Shown here piece after piece: positions 35,201 through 47,609 of a DNA stretch of 64,000 bases. The DNA comes from Lantana camara (lineage: Eukaryota; Streptophyta; Magnoliopsida; Lamiales; Verbenaceae). The notes beneath the pieces were generated by a model. The model was not told the DNA's origin and did not search any database. It saw only the letters and a list, made by a program, of their open reading frames with translations. Within the stretch, counting starts at the first letter, position 1; the number at the start of each line of letters is the position of its first letter. Both the position numbers and the translations under genes were made by a program. Where the stretch lies: positions 84,852,501 to 84,916,500 of the forward strand of contig CM074858.1 of the NCBI GenBank assembly GCA_037501455.1, written 5' to 3'.

Positions 35201-36788
35201 GAATATAGGCTATAAACCCCATAGCCCCATCACGGACCAATTTCTGAGCTTCTGAAGAAGATAATAAAGGCACCGTCTTCGAACTTTGACCCGTAACCAA
35301 CTCAGAACCCAAACTAACTTTCTTGGCCCGACAATCAACGGTGGCGTAGTGCATGTACAACCAATCCATACCCAAGATAGAACCATACCGAGATATAGGT
35401 AACTCAATGAAATCCGTTGAGAAAACCCGACCCTCAATACTCACCGGCACCTCTCGAAAAACCCGGTTAGTTTCTATACTACCACCAAAAGGAGTACTAA
35501 CCACGTAGCATGCATCAGAATAAGTAACACACAAGGGCAATTTAACAGAAACATCACAAGAAATGAAGGAGTGAGTGGCTCCCGGATCAAATAAAGTGTG
35601 TACGTTGATGCCATGAATGCAAATGGTACCTTCAACAACGGCAGCCGGGTTCACGTCTGCATCATGTTCCTCGCCTTCCAAGGCATAAGCACGGGCCCTA
35701 ATCAACGGTCTCTGTCCTCCAGGCGGCGGATTACGTCGATCCAGACAAGTATCCACCATATGATCGGCAGCCCCGCAAATTAGGCATAACCCTAAACGCC
35801 TTCGGCAATTATCATAGTGATGTGTAGGTTGCCCGTAAAAAGTGCACTTAGGCTTCTCCGGTGGTGGCGGCATAACCGATGGCTGAGGAGCCTTCTGGAC
35901 TGGCCCTTGTGGTTTAAACTTCTTCATAGGGCCCTTAAACTGAGGAGGAGCGGTATCATAGCCCATCGGCCTCTTGCCGGCATTGTAACCCGATCTTGAC
36001 CCGGAACCTGAACCCTGTCCCGTCCTAAAGGAAGACCTCCGTGCAACAACCGAGTCTTCAACCTTAAGAGCTTTGGTAGTGGCCTTCTTCCAAGTGCTTG
36101 TGTTAACCGCTTCAATCGCCGCTTGAATATCCGGCCTCAAACCTTGTACGAATTGCATAGCCTTGTGGAAGTCGTCGCTAGCAATGTTAGGGGCGTATTT
36201 AGACAACCTCTCGAACTCGGCTATATACTCCGAAACTGATCTTACTCCTTGTTTAAGCTCAGTAAACTCCTTAAGTCTTCTAGTGCGCGAAGATGGCGGA
36301 ATAAACTTATTCTTGAATTCTCTTTCGAATACCTCCCATGTAATTTGCTCCTCGGCGGCATCCAAGACAATTTTTGTACTCTCCCACCATGAATATGCTT
36401 CTCCCTGGATGAGGGTAAGAGTACACCGGGCCTTTTCCCGAGACTCACATGGAATAAGTTCCCAAACTCGTTCAACTTCTTTAAGCCATTGCTCTGCTTG
36501 AATATCGTTCCCCTTTCGGAATCTCGGCGGATGTTGATTCTGAAATTCCCTTAAAATAACGGAAATAGGTGCTTGTTGTGGCGGTGGAGGAGCTGGCGGC
36601 GCTGGAGGCACATAATCCCTTAGCCTCTGATCCATGAGTTGCACCATTGAATTTAAGAAATCTTGGGGTTGAGCTGGAGGTGGTGGAGGAGGGGTTCGAT
36701 CACGCTGGTGATGACGTCGATGTCGAGGAGAACGATCCCGGTGATGTCGGTCACGAGCCATCCTGAAATTCGAACACTTTACATGCAT
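32265..36788 (-). pseudogene. Family A gag-pol copy 1, three in-frame stops
   Basis: One continuous frame of 1508 codons without a frameshift but with three nonsense codons: Trp to TAG just after the RT domain (about 34395), Tyr to TAA late in integrase (32919-32921), and Trp to TAG in the chromodomain (about 32322). The first zinc knuckle has Tyr in place of its second Cys, and the first catalytic Asp of the integrase is Asn. The protease motif is D-P-G-A. Start chosen at the first Met (36788); a second Met nine residues on is an equally good start. Domain order as in copy 2. It cannot encode a full polyprotein. Confidence 0.93.
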
Positions 36789-36980
36789 GTTTGATTAACA
36801 AGTGCAATGGGTGTAATTACAACACACAATGTAATCCAACCACATAGTCACATAATCCAAGCACTTCAAATAGAATCAAATAAGTTCAAATAGGTTGCAA
36901 GACTCTCAAATAATCAATTAATCCTATGTCGTACGACTTAGACTCACAAGACACGACACTAGAGCCGCGGTTTTGCAACC

Positions 36981-36994
36981 GGGCTCTGATACCA
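36981..36994 (-). other. Primer-binding site, family A INT1
   Basis: TGGTATCAGAGCCC on the minus strand, eight bases (TCCCAAGG) from LTR2; matches initiator tRNA-Met. Confidence 0.88.
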
Positions 36995-37002
36995 CCTTGG
37001 GA

Positions 37003-39428
37003 TGTAGCACCCGGAACGCTAGGCGCCACATCCCCCGCACTATAGGCTCAATCCACATATGAAACGGGCAATTCATACATGAACCAAAACTATAGCGAAC
37101 GGGAGACAATAAAACAAAACGACAGCTAGGCGGGTACCCTCAATTAAAACCAAAACAACTCAGAGCAATAAAATAGCGGAAGCAAAAACGTTCAATACAT
37201 ATAGATACCATATTTACATATTTATTAGTAGATACCAACCTTTCATACAATACAATACAATACATTATCAATTCCCAAAATATACCAAAACAAGCTACAA
37301 CATGTATCAAGTATTAACAGACGAACAAATTATGAGGTGGAGTGTGCTAGACCCAAATTAAAGACAAACCAGACTCTAATTCCCGCCTAGCACGAAACCT
37401 GCAAAAACTGAAAAGTTGAGGTGTCAGTCCAAACGGACTGAGCGAGGGGTATAAATAAATATATGCGCACATACATGCAAGTTATAATCTCGGGTAATAA
37501 TTTTTAGAAAATCACAACACCAATAGTAAGAAGAGAAGGTACTATCACCCGAGATTACCACTAATTCAGTTTATCAATTAATTCAGTTCAATACAATCAA
37601 TATGTGGCCCGGCGAGTGAGGGCAATTCTCCAACCTTGCTCCGACCGTGTACAATCAATCAATTTGTCAGGTGATTAGGTGATCAAGCAATTATTTACTG
37701 TGCACAATTAGCAGTTTCAGTCCATCCTTCTTCCTTCAGGTGATGGTGGGATTGCAAGGCCCCACCATCCAATCAGTCTGGGCAGAGGGTACATGAATCC
37801 CTAAGCCCGGAACTCCTTCCTCCCCTAATCTCCTAAGGGGTTCAGGGGTCATCCCAAATGGTGAGGATAGCACTCGAGTTACCCGTCAGCCCATGCTTTC
37901 CCGGTTGGCTCGAGCCACTTTCCTCGGGCCCACAGTGCAATTCAATACTCGCCCAATACGATCAATCCGTCAATCAATCAATCAATTTTATCAAATCATT
38001 TGAAAGTCATAAAGTTCGCAAACTATAGATATATATATATATACATTTTGGCCGAAATAGTCACATAGGGGTTGTAAGGGTTCTATTTATCTAGAAATTA
38101 AACCTCACCTTGACAGCCAACCAAAAAGAAGCAAGAGAGCACCCTACTGAGCGGGCTCCTCGAAACTGGGACCGTGATCTGTGCAACAAGGACAAGTGTG
38201 AAGTAAGACTCGACTCGAATGAACCAATTATGACGAACGGCAACGTCATGCACCAATATGTTATGCGATAACGATTTAATGAATGTCAAATAGGAGCATG
38301 ATGTCAATAAACCAAGTATATAACACATACACGTACAACCAAGCACGCAAAACAATATGCATGAAAACAGAGGGTGACACGGCCGTGTCACAAAATTACA
38401 CTAAGCCGTGACACCCCCGTGTCACGGTACAGCGGACCAAATGCGGGAAAAGGAAGGTGACACGCCCGTGTCACCAAAACAAGGCAAAGGTGACACGCCC
38501 GTGTCACCTGTGCGTGACAGAAAAACAGGGGAGAAAACAGGGGTTTCCATGCAAAACCAACCCAAACACCAAATTCAATCTAATAAAAATGCTCAAACAT
38601 AACATATACATAATATACTTCGACTATACAACAATCAAACCAATAAATATGCATCAAATCACTAAGAATTAAGCCCCAAAACCCCATAATTATTCATATA
38701 TACCCACTCTTACATATCCTCATGTTTCATGCAAGAAATGAAGGAAATATGAGCTAAACATGCTTCTAATCATGGATACACATGAAAGCATCAAGCTAAC
38801 CTCAAACCCTACTCATGTAATCAATCAAGAGATTCAATCCATTCTCATGTTATACCTTGAAAAGAAAGAAGAATGAGATGAGGATGAAGAGATGAAGATG
38901 TTGATGCTTCTAGCTTCAAGGTTCCTCAAAGTAGCTTGGATTATGAGATGAATTCTTCTCCTTCTCTTGAGGTGTATATACCGATCCTTAGTGTGTGTGT
39001 ATGTGAGGTTCTTGTGTGAATGTATTGTATGAGAGTGTTGGAAGAGAGACATATACTAGATATATTATATCATCCACTAAGCATAACACTTGCACCCAAT
39101 TTGCAAACAAGTCCCTAGGTTATTTAAATGAATGCAATCAAGTATCATCCCTACCTAAAGATCCATTAGCTCCAAACCAAGTTATACAATTAAGTCCATA
39201 ATTCATGAAATGATCAATTAAAGTCACATAATACAATTAAACACACTATCACTTAATTCATGAGTTTCACATTAAAAGTAAATTCGTATAAATATAGAGA
39301 AATGTATAATGCACACAATATTATAAAGAGATCATAATAAGCAAGTAAATGTATAAAATTAAACTCCCAACTCCCGAAGACCCGCACGTGGCGTGCTTAC
39401 CTGAACTTCCGGAATTTGGGGCGTTACA
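37003..39428 (-). repeat. Family A array LTR2 (2426 bp, shared middle LTR)
   Basis: Collinear with LTR1 and LTR3 but about 80 bp shorter. The difference lies in the palindrome cluster (38374-38508), which lacks roughly one repeat unit. Hairpin 37424-37441. Confidence 0.93.
38374..38508. repeat. Shortened palindrome cluster in array LTR2
   Basis: About 78 bases shorter than in LTR1. The first copy has a GGCC centre where LTR1 and LTR3 have GCCC. Confidence 0.85.
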
Positions 39429-39463
39429 ACTCTCCCCCCCTTAGAAGAATCTGGTCCCCAGAT

Positions 39464-42400
39464 TCATTGGTCGGATGAAAATAACTCCGGGTGAAACTTC
39501 TTCATCTCCTCTTCTGGTTCCCAGGTCATCTCCTCAGATTTGTCACTTCGCCATAACACCTTCACCATAGAAATATTCCGATTCCTTAACTCTTGATATT
39601 TCCTGTCCAATATTCTGACCGGCTTCTGTACAAAAGATAAATTCGGTTCCAACTCCACTTCTTCAACGGGTAGAATTTCGGTTTCATCCGGATAATACTT
39701 CCTGAGTTGAGATACATGAAAAACATTGTGAATTCCGGTAAGATTAGGAGGTAGGTCCACTGGATAAGCTACTTCTCCGATTCTCTCAATAATTTCAAAC
39801 GGACCTAGATAACGGGGCTTCAACCTTCCTCCCTTTCCAATTCTAGAAAATCCCTTTTGAGGAGATACCTTCAAGAAAACCCGGTCCCCCACTTCAAATT
39901 TGAGATCCCTCCGGCGAATATCGGCATAACTCTTCTGTCTATCTTGTGCAGCTTTCATCCGTTGTTGTATAATTCGAACTTTCTCAATCATGGCTTCCAC
40001 AGCCTTCGAGGATTTCTCAAGCTTTCTCCCTTTCTTGACTCCTTCCTGTTTTGACCATTTCCACTCTTCCAAATCAAAGAATAACGGCGATGTACATTTC
40101 CGCCCATATAACAATTCATACGGAGCCATACCAATCGTTGTCTGAAAGCTATTATTGTAAGCGAACTCTACCAAAGGAAGTTGATCGTGCCACGAGGTTT
40201 GGAAATCCAAGGCACAAGCTCGAAGTAGATCTTCCAAGTACCGAATAACCCTCTCCGATTGCCCATCAGTTTGTGGATGAAACGCCGTACTGAACTGAAG
40301 CTTGGTACCCAACATCTCTTGTAACTCTTGCCATAACTTGGAAGTGAAACGGGGATCTCGATCCGAAACAATACTCACCGGAATACCATGAAGCCGTACA
40401 ATCTCCCGGTTGTAAATCTCAGCCAACTTCCGAATCTTGAAAGACATTCTGACCGGTAGAAAATGAGCTGATTTGTCAGACGATCCATAATCACCCAAAT
40501 ACCATCGAATCCACCCTTCACTCTAGGTAACCCGGATATAAAATCCATCGTCACCTGTTCCCACTTCCACTCAGGAATAGGTAACGGCTGAAGAAGACCT
40601 CCCGGTTTCTGGTGCTCGGCTTTTACTTTCTGACAAGTGAGACAACGCTTCACAAACTCTGCTACATCCTTCTTCAATCCACGCCACCAATAAAACTGCT
40701 TGAGATCCTTGTACATCTTATTCCCTCCAGGGTGAATTGAATAAGCCGACTTGTGAGCTTCCTCGAGCAATACCCTTTTCAAATCATCGGGTACTACTAC
40801 TCGGTTCTTGAAACGAAGAAGACCGGTTTCATCGAACCCAAATGGACTCTCCGGATCCTCTCTAACCTTAGAGACCAATCTCTGAACTCCCGGATCCTTT
40901 CCTTGAGCCTCGAACATTCTGTACTTCAAGTCCGGATAAATGGAGATATTGGAAACTCGAGATCTAATCACAATAGGCTCAACTCCCATACTTGTACCTA
41001 TTTCCAAGTTCGAAACACCCACTTTCCTACTTAGAGCATCAGCAACTACATTAGCTTTCCCGGGATGATATTTGATAACACAATCATAATCTTCTAGTCG
41101 CTCCATCCATCTTCGTTGCCTCATTTTGAGTTCCTTTTGGGTGAAAAGATATTGGAGGCTCTTATGATCAGTGAAAATCTCGAAGGACACTCCATACAAA
41201 TAATGCCTCCATTTCCCGAGTGCGAAAATCACGGCAGCAAGCTCTAAATCATGTGTCGGGTAGTTCTTCTCATGATCCTTCAACTTCCGTGAGGCATAAG
41301 CGACAACCTTGCCCTTCTGAGTTAATACACTTCCCAAACCTTCCTTCGACGCGTCAGTATACACAGCATATCCCTCTGAACCCTCTGGAAGAGTTAACAC
41401 TGGAGCAGAAACTAATCTCTCTCTCAAAACATCGAAGCTTCTCTCACATTTTTCATCCCAATCGTATTTCACATCCTTCTTAGTTAACCGAGTCAAAGGA
41501 GCAGCGATCTTAGAGAAATCTTGCACGAATCTTCTATAGTACCCTGCCAGTCCCAAGAAACTTCTGATTTCGGAGGCGTTTTTTGGTTTCTCCCACTTCA
41601 ACACCGCTTCAATCTTCGAGGGGTCAACCTCTAATCCATTCCCCGAAATAATATGACCCAAGAAGGACACTCGGTCGATCCAAAACTCACACTTGCTGAA
41701 CTTCGCAAACAATTGATGCTCTTTCAATGTTCTCAACACCAATTTGAGATGCCTTGCATGTTCCTCGGCTGATTTAGAAAAAACCAAAATATCATCAATG
41801 AAGATTACAACGAACTTGTCAAGAAACGGCTGGAAAATTCTATGCATCATGTCCATAAAAGCGGCGGGAGCATTTGTCAATCCAAAAGGCATGACCACGA
41901 ATTCATACTGCCCATATCTTGTGTTAAAACCCGTCTTCGGAATATCCTCCGCTCGAATTCGTAATTGGTAATACCCTTGTCTTAAATCAAGCTTCGAATA
42001 TACTTTAGACCCTTGGAGTATATCAAACAACTCTTCAATATGGGGAAGAGGATATTTATTCTTAACGGTCATCCGATTAAGCTCCCGATAATCAATACAC
42101 ATTCTTAGAGTACCATCCTTCTTCTTCACGAATAAAACTGGAGCACCCCATGGTGACGAGCTCGGTCTCACATACCCAACTTCCAAAAGACCATCCAGTT
42201 GTACTTTTAATTCCTTCAATTCCGCCGGTGCCATCCTGTATGGAGTCTTGGAATAAGGTTCGGCATCCGGATACAAATCAATCATAAACTCTATCTCCCT
42301 TTCCGGCGGTAACGAATCCAACCTCTCGGGAAACACTTCGGGAAACTCTTTAACTACCTCGGTTTCCTTCAACTTCACTTGATCCTTCGATTGATTAAGA

Positions 42401-43986
42401 ATATAGGCTATAAACCCCATAGCCCCATCACGGACCAATTTCTGAGCTTCTGAAAAAGATAATAAAGGCACCGTCTTCGAACTTTGACCCGTAACCAACT
42501 CAGAACCCAAACTAACTTTCTTGGCCCGACAATCAACGGTGGCGTAGTGCGTGTACAACCAATCCATACCCAAGATAGAACCATACCGAGACATAGGTAA
42601 CTCAATGAAATCCGTTGAGAAAACCCGACCCTCAATACTCACCGGCACCTCTCGAAAAACCCGGTTAGTTTCTATACTACCACCAAAAGGAGTACTAACC
42701 ACGTAGCATGCATCAGAATAAGTAACACACAAGGGCAATTTAACAGAAACATCACAAGAAATGAAGGAGTGAGTGGCTCCCGGATCAAATAAAGTGTGTA
42801 CGTTGATGCCATGAATGCAAATGGTACCTTCAACAACGGCAGCCGGGTTCACGTCTGCATCATGTTCCTCTCCTTCCAAGGCATAAGCACGGGCCCTAAT
42901 CAACGGTCTCTGTCCTCCAGGCGGCGGATTACGTCGATCCGGACAAGTATCCACCAAATGATCGGCAGCCCCGCAAATTAGGCATAACCCTAAACGCCTT
43001 CGGCAATTATCATAGTGATGTGTAGGTTGCCCGCAAAAAGTGCACTTAGGCTTCTCCGGTGGTGGCGGCATAACCGATGGCTGAGGAGCCTTCTGGACTG
43101 GCCCTTGTGGTTTAAACTTCTTCATAGGGCCCTTAAACTGAGGAGGAGCGGTATCATAGCCCATCGGCCTCTTGCCGGCATTGTAACCCGATCTTGACCC
43201 GGAACCTGAACCCTGTCCCGTCCTAAAGGAAGACCTCCGTGCAACAACCGAGTCTTCAACCTTAAGAGCTTTGGTAGTGGCCTTCTTCCAAGTGCTTGTG
43301 TTAACCGCTTCAATCGCCGCTTGAATATCCGGCCTCAAACCTTGTACGAATTGCATAGCCTTGTGGAAGTCGTCGCTAGCAATGTTAGGGGCGTATTTGG
43401 ACAACCTCTCGAACTCGGCTATATACTCCGAAACTGATCTTCCTCCTTGTTTAAGCTCAGTAAACTCCTTAAGTCTTCTAGTGCGCGAAGATGGCGGAAT
43501 AAACTTATTCTTGAATTCTCTTTCGAATACCTCCCATGTAATTTGCTCCTCGGCGGCATCCAAGACAATTTTTGTACTCTCCCACCATGAATATGCTTCT
43601 CCCTGGATGAGGGTAAGAGTACACCGGGCCTTTTCCCGAGACTCACATGGAATAAGTTCCCAAACTCGTTCAACTTCTTTAAGCCATTGCTCGGCTTGAA
43701 TATCGTTCCCCTTTCGGAATCTCGGCGGATGTTGATTCTGAAATTCCCTTAAAATAACGGAAATAGGTGCTTGTTGTGGCGGTGGAGGAGCTGGCGGCGC
43801 TGGAGGCACATAATCCCTTAGCCTCTGATCCATGAGTTGCACCATTGAATTTAAGAAATCTTGGGGTTGAGCTGGAGGTGGTGGAGGAGGGGTTCGATCA
43901 CGCCGGTGATGACGTCGATGTCGAGGAGAACGATCCCGGTGATGTCGGTCACGAGCCATCCTGAAATTCGAACACTTTACATGCAT
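39464..43986 (-). pseudogene. Family A gag-pol copy 2, single frameshift, best preserved
   Basis: Open from 43986 through gag, protease, RT, RNase H and the first part of integrase. A one-base loss in a T run at about 40472-40474 shifts the frame; the second frame then runs to the stop at 39464. Landmarks by residue from the first Met: proline-rich N-terminus 33-75; gag core about 85-250; two CCHC knuckles at Cys315-Cys328 and Cys335-Cys348; protease D-P-G-A 401-404; RT F-I-D-D 729-732; RNase H Asp878, Glu915, Asp940, Asp983; integrase finger His1078, His1085, Cys1115, Cys1118; first integrase Asp1148. The rest of integrase and the chromodomain follow after the frameshift. Apart from the frameshift and the odd protease motif I see no lost catalytic residue. 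Confidence 0.93.
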
Positions 43987-44178
43987 GTTTGATTAACAAG
44001 TGCAATGAGTGTAATTACAACACACAATGTAATCCAACCACATAGTCACATAATCCAAGCACTTCAAATAGAATCAAATAAGTTCAAATAGGTTGCAAGA
44101 CTCTCAAATAATCAATTAATCCTATGTCGTACGACTTAGACTCACAAGACACGACACTAGAGCCGCGGTTTTGCAACC

Positions 44179-44192
44179 GGGCTCTGATACCA
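44179..44192 (-). other. Primer-binding site, family A INT2
   Basis: TGGTATCAGAGCCC on the minus strand, eight bases from LTR3. Confidence 0.88.
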
Positions 44193-44200
44193 CCTTGGGA

Positions 44201-46707
44201 TGTAGCACCCGGAACGCTAGGCGCCACATCCCCCGCACTATAGGCTCAATCCACATATGAAACGGGCAATTCATACATGAACCAAAACTATAGCGAACGG
44301 GAGACAATAAAACAAAACGACAGCTAGGCGGGTACCCTCAATTAAAACCAAAACAACTCAGAGCAATAAAATAGCGGAAGCAAAAGCGTTCAATACATAT
44401 AGATACCATATTTACATATTTATTAGTAGATACCAACCTTTCATACAATACAATACAATACATTATCAATTCCCAAAATATACCAAAACAAGCTACAACA
44501 TGTATCAAGTATTAACAGACGAACAAATTATGAGGTGGAGTGTGCTAGACCCAAATTAAAGACAAACCAGACTCTAATTCCCACCTAGCACGAAACCTGC
44601 AAAAACTGAAAAGTTAAGGTGTCAGTCCAAACGGACTAAGCGAGGGGTATAAATAAATATATGCGCACATACATGCAAGTTATAATCTCAGGTAATAATT
44701 TTTAGAAAATCACAACACCAATAGTAAGAAGAGAAGGTACTATCGCCCGAGATTACCACTAATTCAGTTTATCAATTAATTCAGTTCAATACAATCAATA
44801 TGTGGCCCGGCGAGTGAGGGCAATTCTCCAACCTTGCTCCGACCGTGTACAATCAATCAATTTGTCAGGTGATTAGGTGATCAAGCAATTATTTACTGTG
44901 CACAATTAGTAGTTTCAGTCCATCCTTCTTCCTCCGGGTGATGGTGGGATTGCAAGGCCCCACCATCCAATCAGTCTGGGCAGAGGGTACATGAATCCCT
45001 AAGCCCGGAACTCCTTCCTCCCCTAATCTCCTAAGGGGTTCAGGGGTCATCCCAAATGGTGAGGATAGCACTCGAGTTACCCGTCAGCCCATGCTTTCCC
45101 GGTTGGCTCGAGCCACTTTCCTCGGGCCCACAGTGCAATTCAATACTCGCCCAATACGATCAATCCGTCAATCAATCAATCAATTTTATCAAATCATTTG
45201 AAAGTCATAAAGTTCGCAAACTATAGATATATATATATATATACATTTTGGCCGAAATAGTCACATAGGGGTTGTAAGGGTTCTATTTATCTAGAAATTA
45301 AACCTCACCTTGATAGCCAACCAAAAAGAAGCAAGAGAGCACCCTACTGAGCGGGCTCCTCGAAACCGGGACCGTGATCTGTGCAATAAGGACAAGTGTG
45401 AAGTAAGACTCGACTCGAATGAACCAATTATGACGAACGGCAACGTCATGCACCAATATGTTATGCGATAACGATTTAATGAATGTCAAATAGGAGCATG
45501 ATGTCAATAAACCAAGTATATAACACATACACGTACAACCAAGCACGTAAAACAATATGCATGAAAACAGAGGGTGACACGCCCGTGTCACAAAATTACA
45601 CTAAGTCGTGACATCCCCGTGTCACGGTACAGCGGACCAAATGCGGGAAAAGGAAGGTGACACGCCCGTGTCACCAAAACAAGGCAAGCCGTGACACCCC
45701 CGTATCACGGTACAGAGAAACCACACCAGCGAACCTGCACCCCCGTGTCACCCAAAACAAAGCAAAGGTGACACGCCCGTGTCACCTGTGCGTGACAGAA
45801 AAACAGGGGAGAAAACAGGGGTTTCCATGCAAAACCAACCCAAACACCAAATTCAATCCAATAAAAATGCTCAAACACAACATATACATAATATACTTCG
45901 ACTATACAACAATCAAACCAATAAATATGCATCAAATCACCAAGAATTAAGCCCCAAAACCCCATAATTATTCATGTATACCCACTCTTACATATCCTCA
46001 TGTTTCATGCAAGAAATGAAGGAAATATGAGCTAAACATGCTTCTAATCATGGATACACATGAAAGCATCAAGCTAACCTCAAACCCTACTCATGTAATC
46101 AATCAAGAGATTCAATCCATTCTCATGTTATACCTTGAAAAGAAAGAAGAATGAGATGAGGATGAAGAGATGAAGATATTGATGCTTCTAGCTTCAAGGT
46201 TCCTCAAAGTAGCTTGGATTATGAGATGAATTCTTCTCCTTCTCTTGAGGTGTATATACCGATCCTTAGTGTGTGTGTATGTGAGGTTCTTGTGCGAATG
46301 TATTGTATGAGAGTGTTGGAAGAGAGACATATACTAGATATATTATATCATCCACTAAGCATAACACTTGCACCCAATTTGCAAACAAGTCCCTAGGTTA
46401 TTTAAATGAATGCAATCAAGTATCATCCCTACCTAAAGATCCATTAGCTCCAAACCAAGTTATAAAATTAAGTCCATAATTTCATGAAATGATCAATTAA
46501 AGTCACATAATACAATTAAACACACTATCACTTAATTCATGAGTTTCACATTAAAAGTAAATTCGTATAAATATAGAGAAATGTATAATGTACACAATAT
46601 TATAAAGAGATCATAATAAGTAAGTAAATGTATAAAATTAAACTCCCAACTCCCGAAGACCCGTACGTGGCGTGCTTACCTGAACTTCCGGAATTTGGGG
46701 CGTTATA
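44201..46707 (-). repeat. Family A array LTR3 (2507 bp)
   Basis: Full-length LTR; hairpin 44622-44639 carries one change that breaks a stem pair. The terminal CA has become TA (46706-46707), next to the TTTCA duplication. Confidence 0.93.
45574..45786. repeat. Palindrome cluster in array LTR3
   Basis: Same layout and length as LTR1 (31096-31308), with a few C-to-T changes in the second and fourth copies. Confidence 0.85.
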
Positions 46708-47298
46708 TTTCACCCCCTCGTCGGGGTCACTTATTTCCTAATGAGTTATTGTAATTAAGTTGATGCTTGTAATACCGAGCATCATCCCTTTTCTCAGACT
46801 ATCCACTTGGATTATTGTTAAAACTATACTTGGGATTACAAGTTGCATGTTATGTGAATTATATATGTAAACCCCTCAGTTAGTCTTCACAGACTAACAC
46901 CCTCCTCACTTTCAACTTTTGCAGGTTCTTGCTAGGTAGGGAAATAGAGTCTTTCGGGTATTTATTTTGTAGCCTAGCTTGAGCATATCATGTTGTTGCA
47001 TACTTACTTCTATTTTTGGACTATATGTTATCTACTTTTAGAGTTGGGATGGATTGTAGGCCGTGACGGCCATACTTGTATTTCTTACTCGATATCTATG
47101 GTTATTTGTACTGCTTCTGCTTTTAACTTGCATTGTCCTTTAATTGATTATTGGTTCAACGGTTAGCCCCGCTTAGCTATGGTTCTTTTATTTATCTCCC
47201 ATTCGCCACTTGTTTAGCTCATGTATGGATTTTCGTTTCATATGTGGATTGGACACTTGGTGCGGGGGATTTAGTGTCGATTCGACCCGGGTGCTACA
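46708..47298 (+). repeat. Family B 5' LTR, second segment
   Basis: Begins with the right TTTCA duplication (46708-46712) and ends GGGTGCTACA (47298). Contains the hairpin GTTAGTCT-TCAC-AGACTAAC (46879-46898) followed by CTTTTGCAG|GTTC (AG at 46923-46924). With 27805-29724 it makes an LTR of about 2507 bp, the same length as family A. Confidence 0.9.
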
Positions 47299-47306
47299 TC
47301 CTAAAG

Positions 47307-47319
47307 TGGTATCAGAGGC
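47307..47319 (+). other. Primer-binding site, family B
   Basis: TGGTATCAGAGGC, eight bases (TCCTAAAG) after the LTR end; matches initiator tRNA-Met with a small change at the 3' side. Confidence 0.85.
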
Positions 47320-47609
47320 TAGGTTGCAAAACCGGGCTCTTGAGTCATGTCTTGTCGGTCTAGGTCGTACGGCTTAGGAAATAATTGTTAACTTGTGAGT
47401 CTTGCATCAATATTTTCTTCATACTTGATTTAAATGTTAATCGATTTGTGATGCATTTGATTGCACTTCATGGATAATTGCTAACCCCGGCACGTATTTT
47501 TTGATATTTCCTTGTATAGGTGGTTCGTGTTCGACCTCCATGCTAAGATAGAAGGACACCATCACCACCTAAATATCAACAACAACCACCACAACAGCCG
47601 CAAATAAAC

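Larger units (their letters stand above)
29725..46707 (-). mobile_element. Family A three-LTR tandem array (LTR-INT-LTR-INT-LTR)
   Basis: A single 17-kb insertion in the family B 5' LTR, flanked by TTTCA at 29720-29724 and 46708-46712; the B LTR resumes directly on the right. Units: LTR1 29725-32229, INT1 32230-37002, LTR2 37003-39428, INT2 39429-44200, LTR3 44201-46707, all minus strand. Both internal regions carry a PBS and coding capacity but have different damage, so they are distinct copies. The last bases are GTTATA instead of GTTACA. The first 200 bases of LTR1 and LTR3 differ at about one position, so the array is much younger than family B. Confidence 0.93.

Noticed and set aside
29725..46707. 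Two separate family A insertions side by side
   Set aside because: Only three LTRs and one TTTCA duplication are present; two independent insertions would give four LTRs and two duplications.
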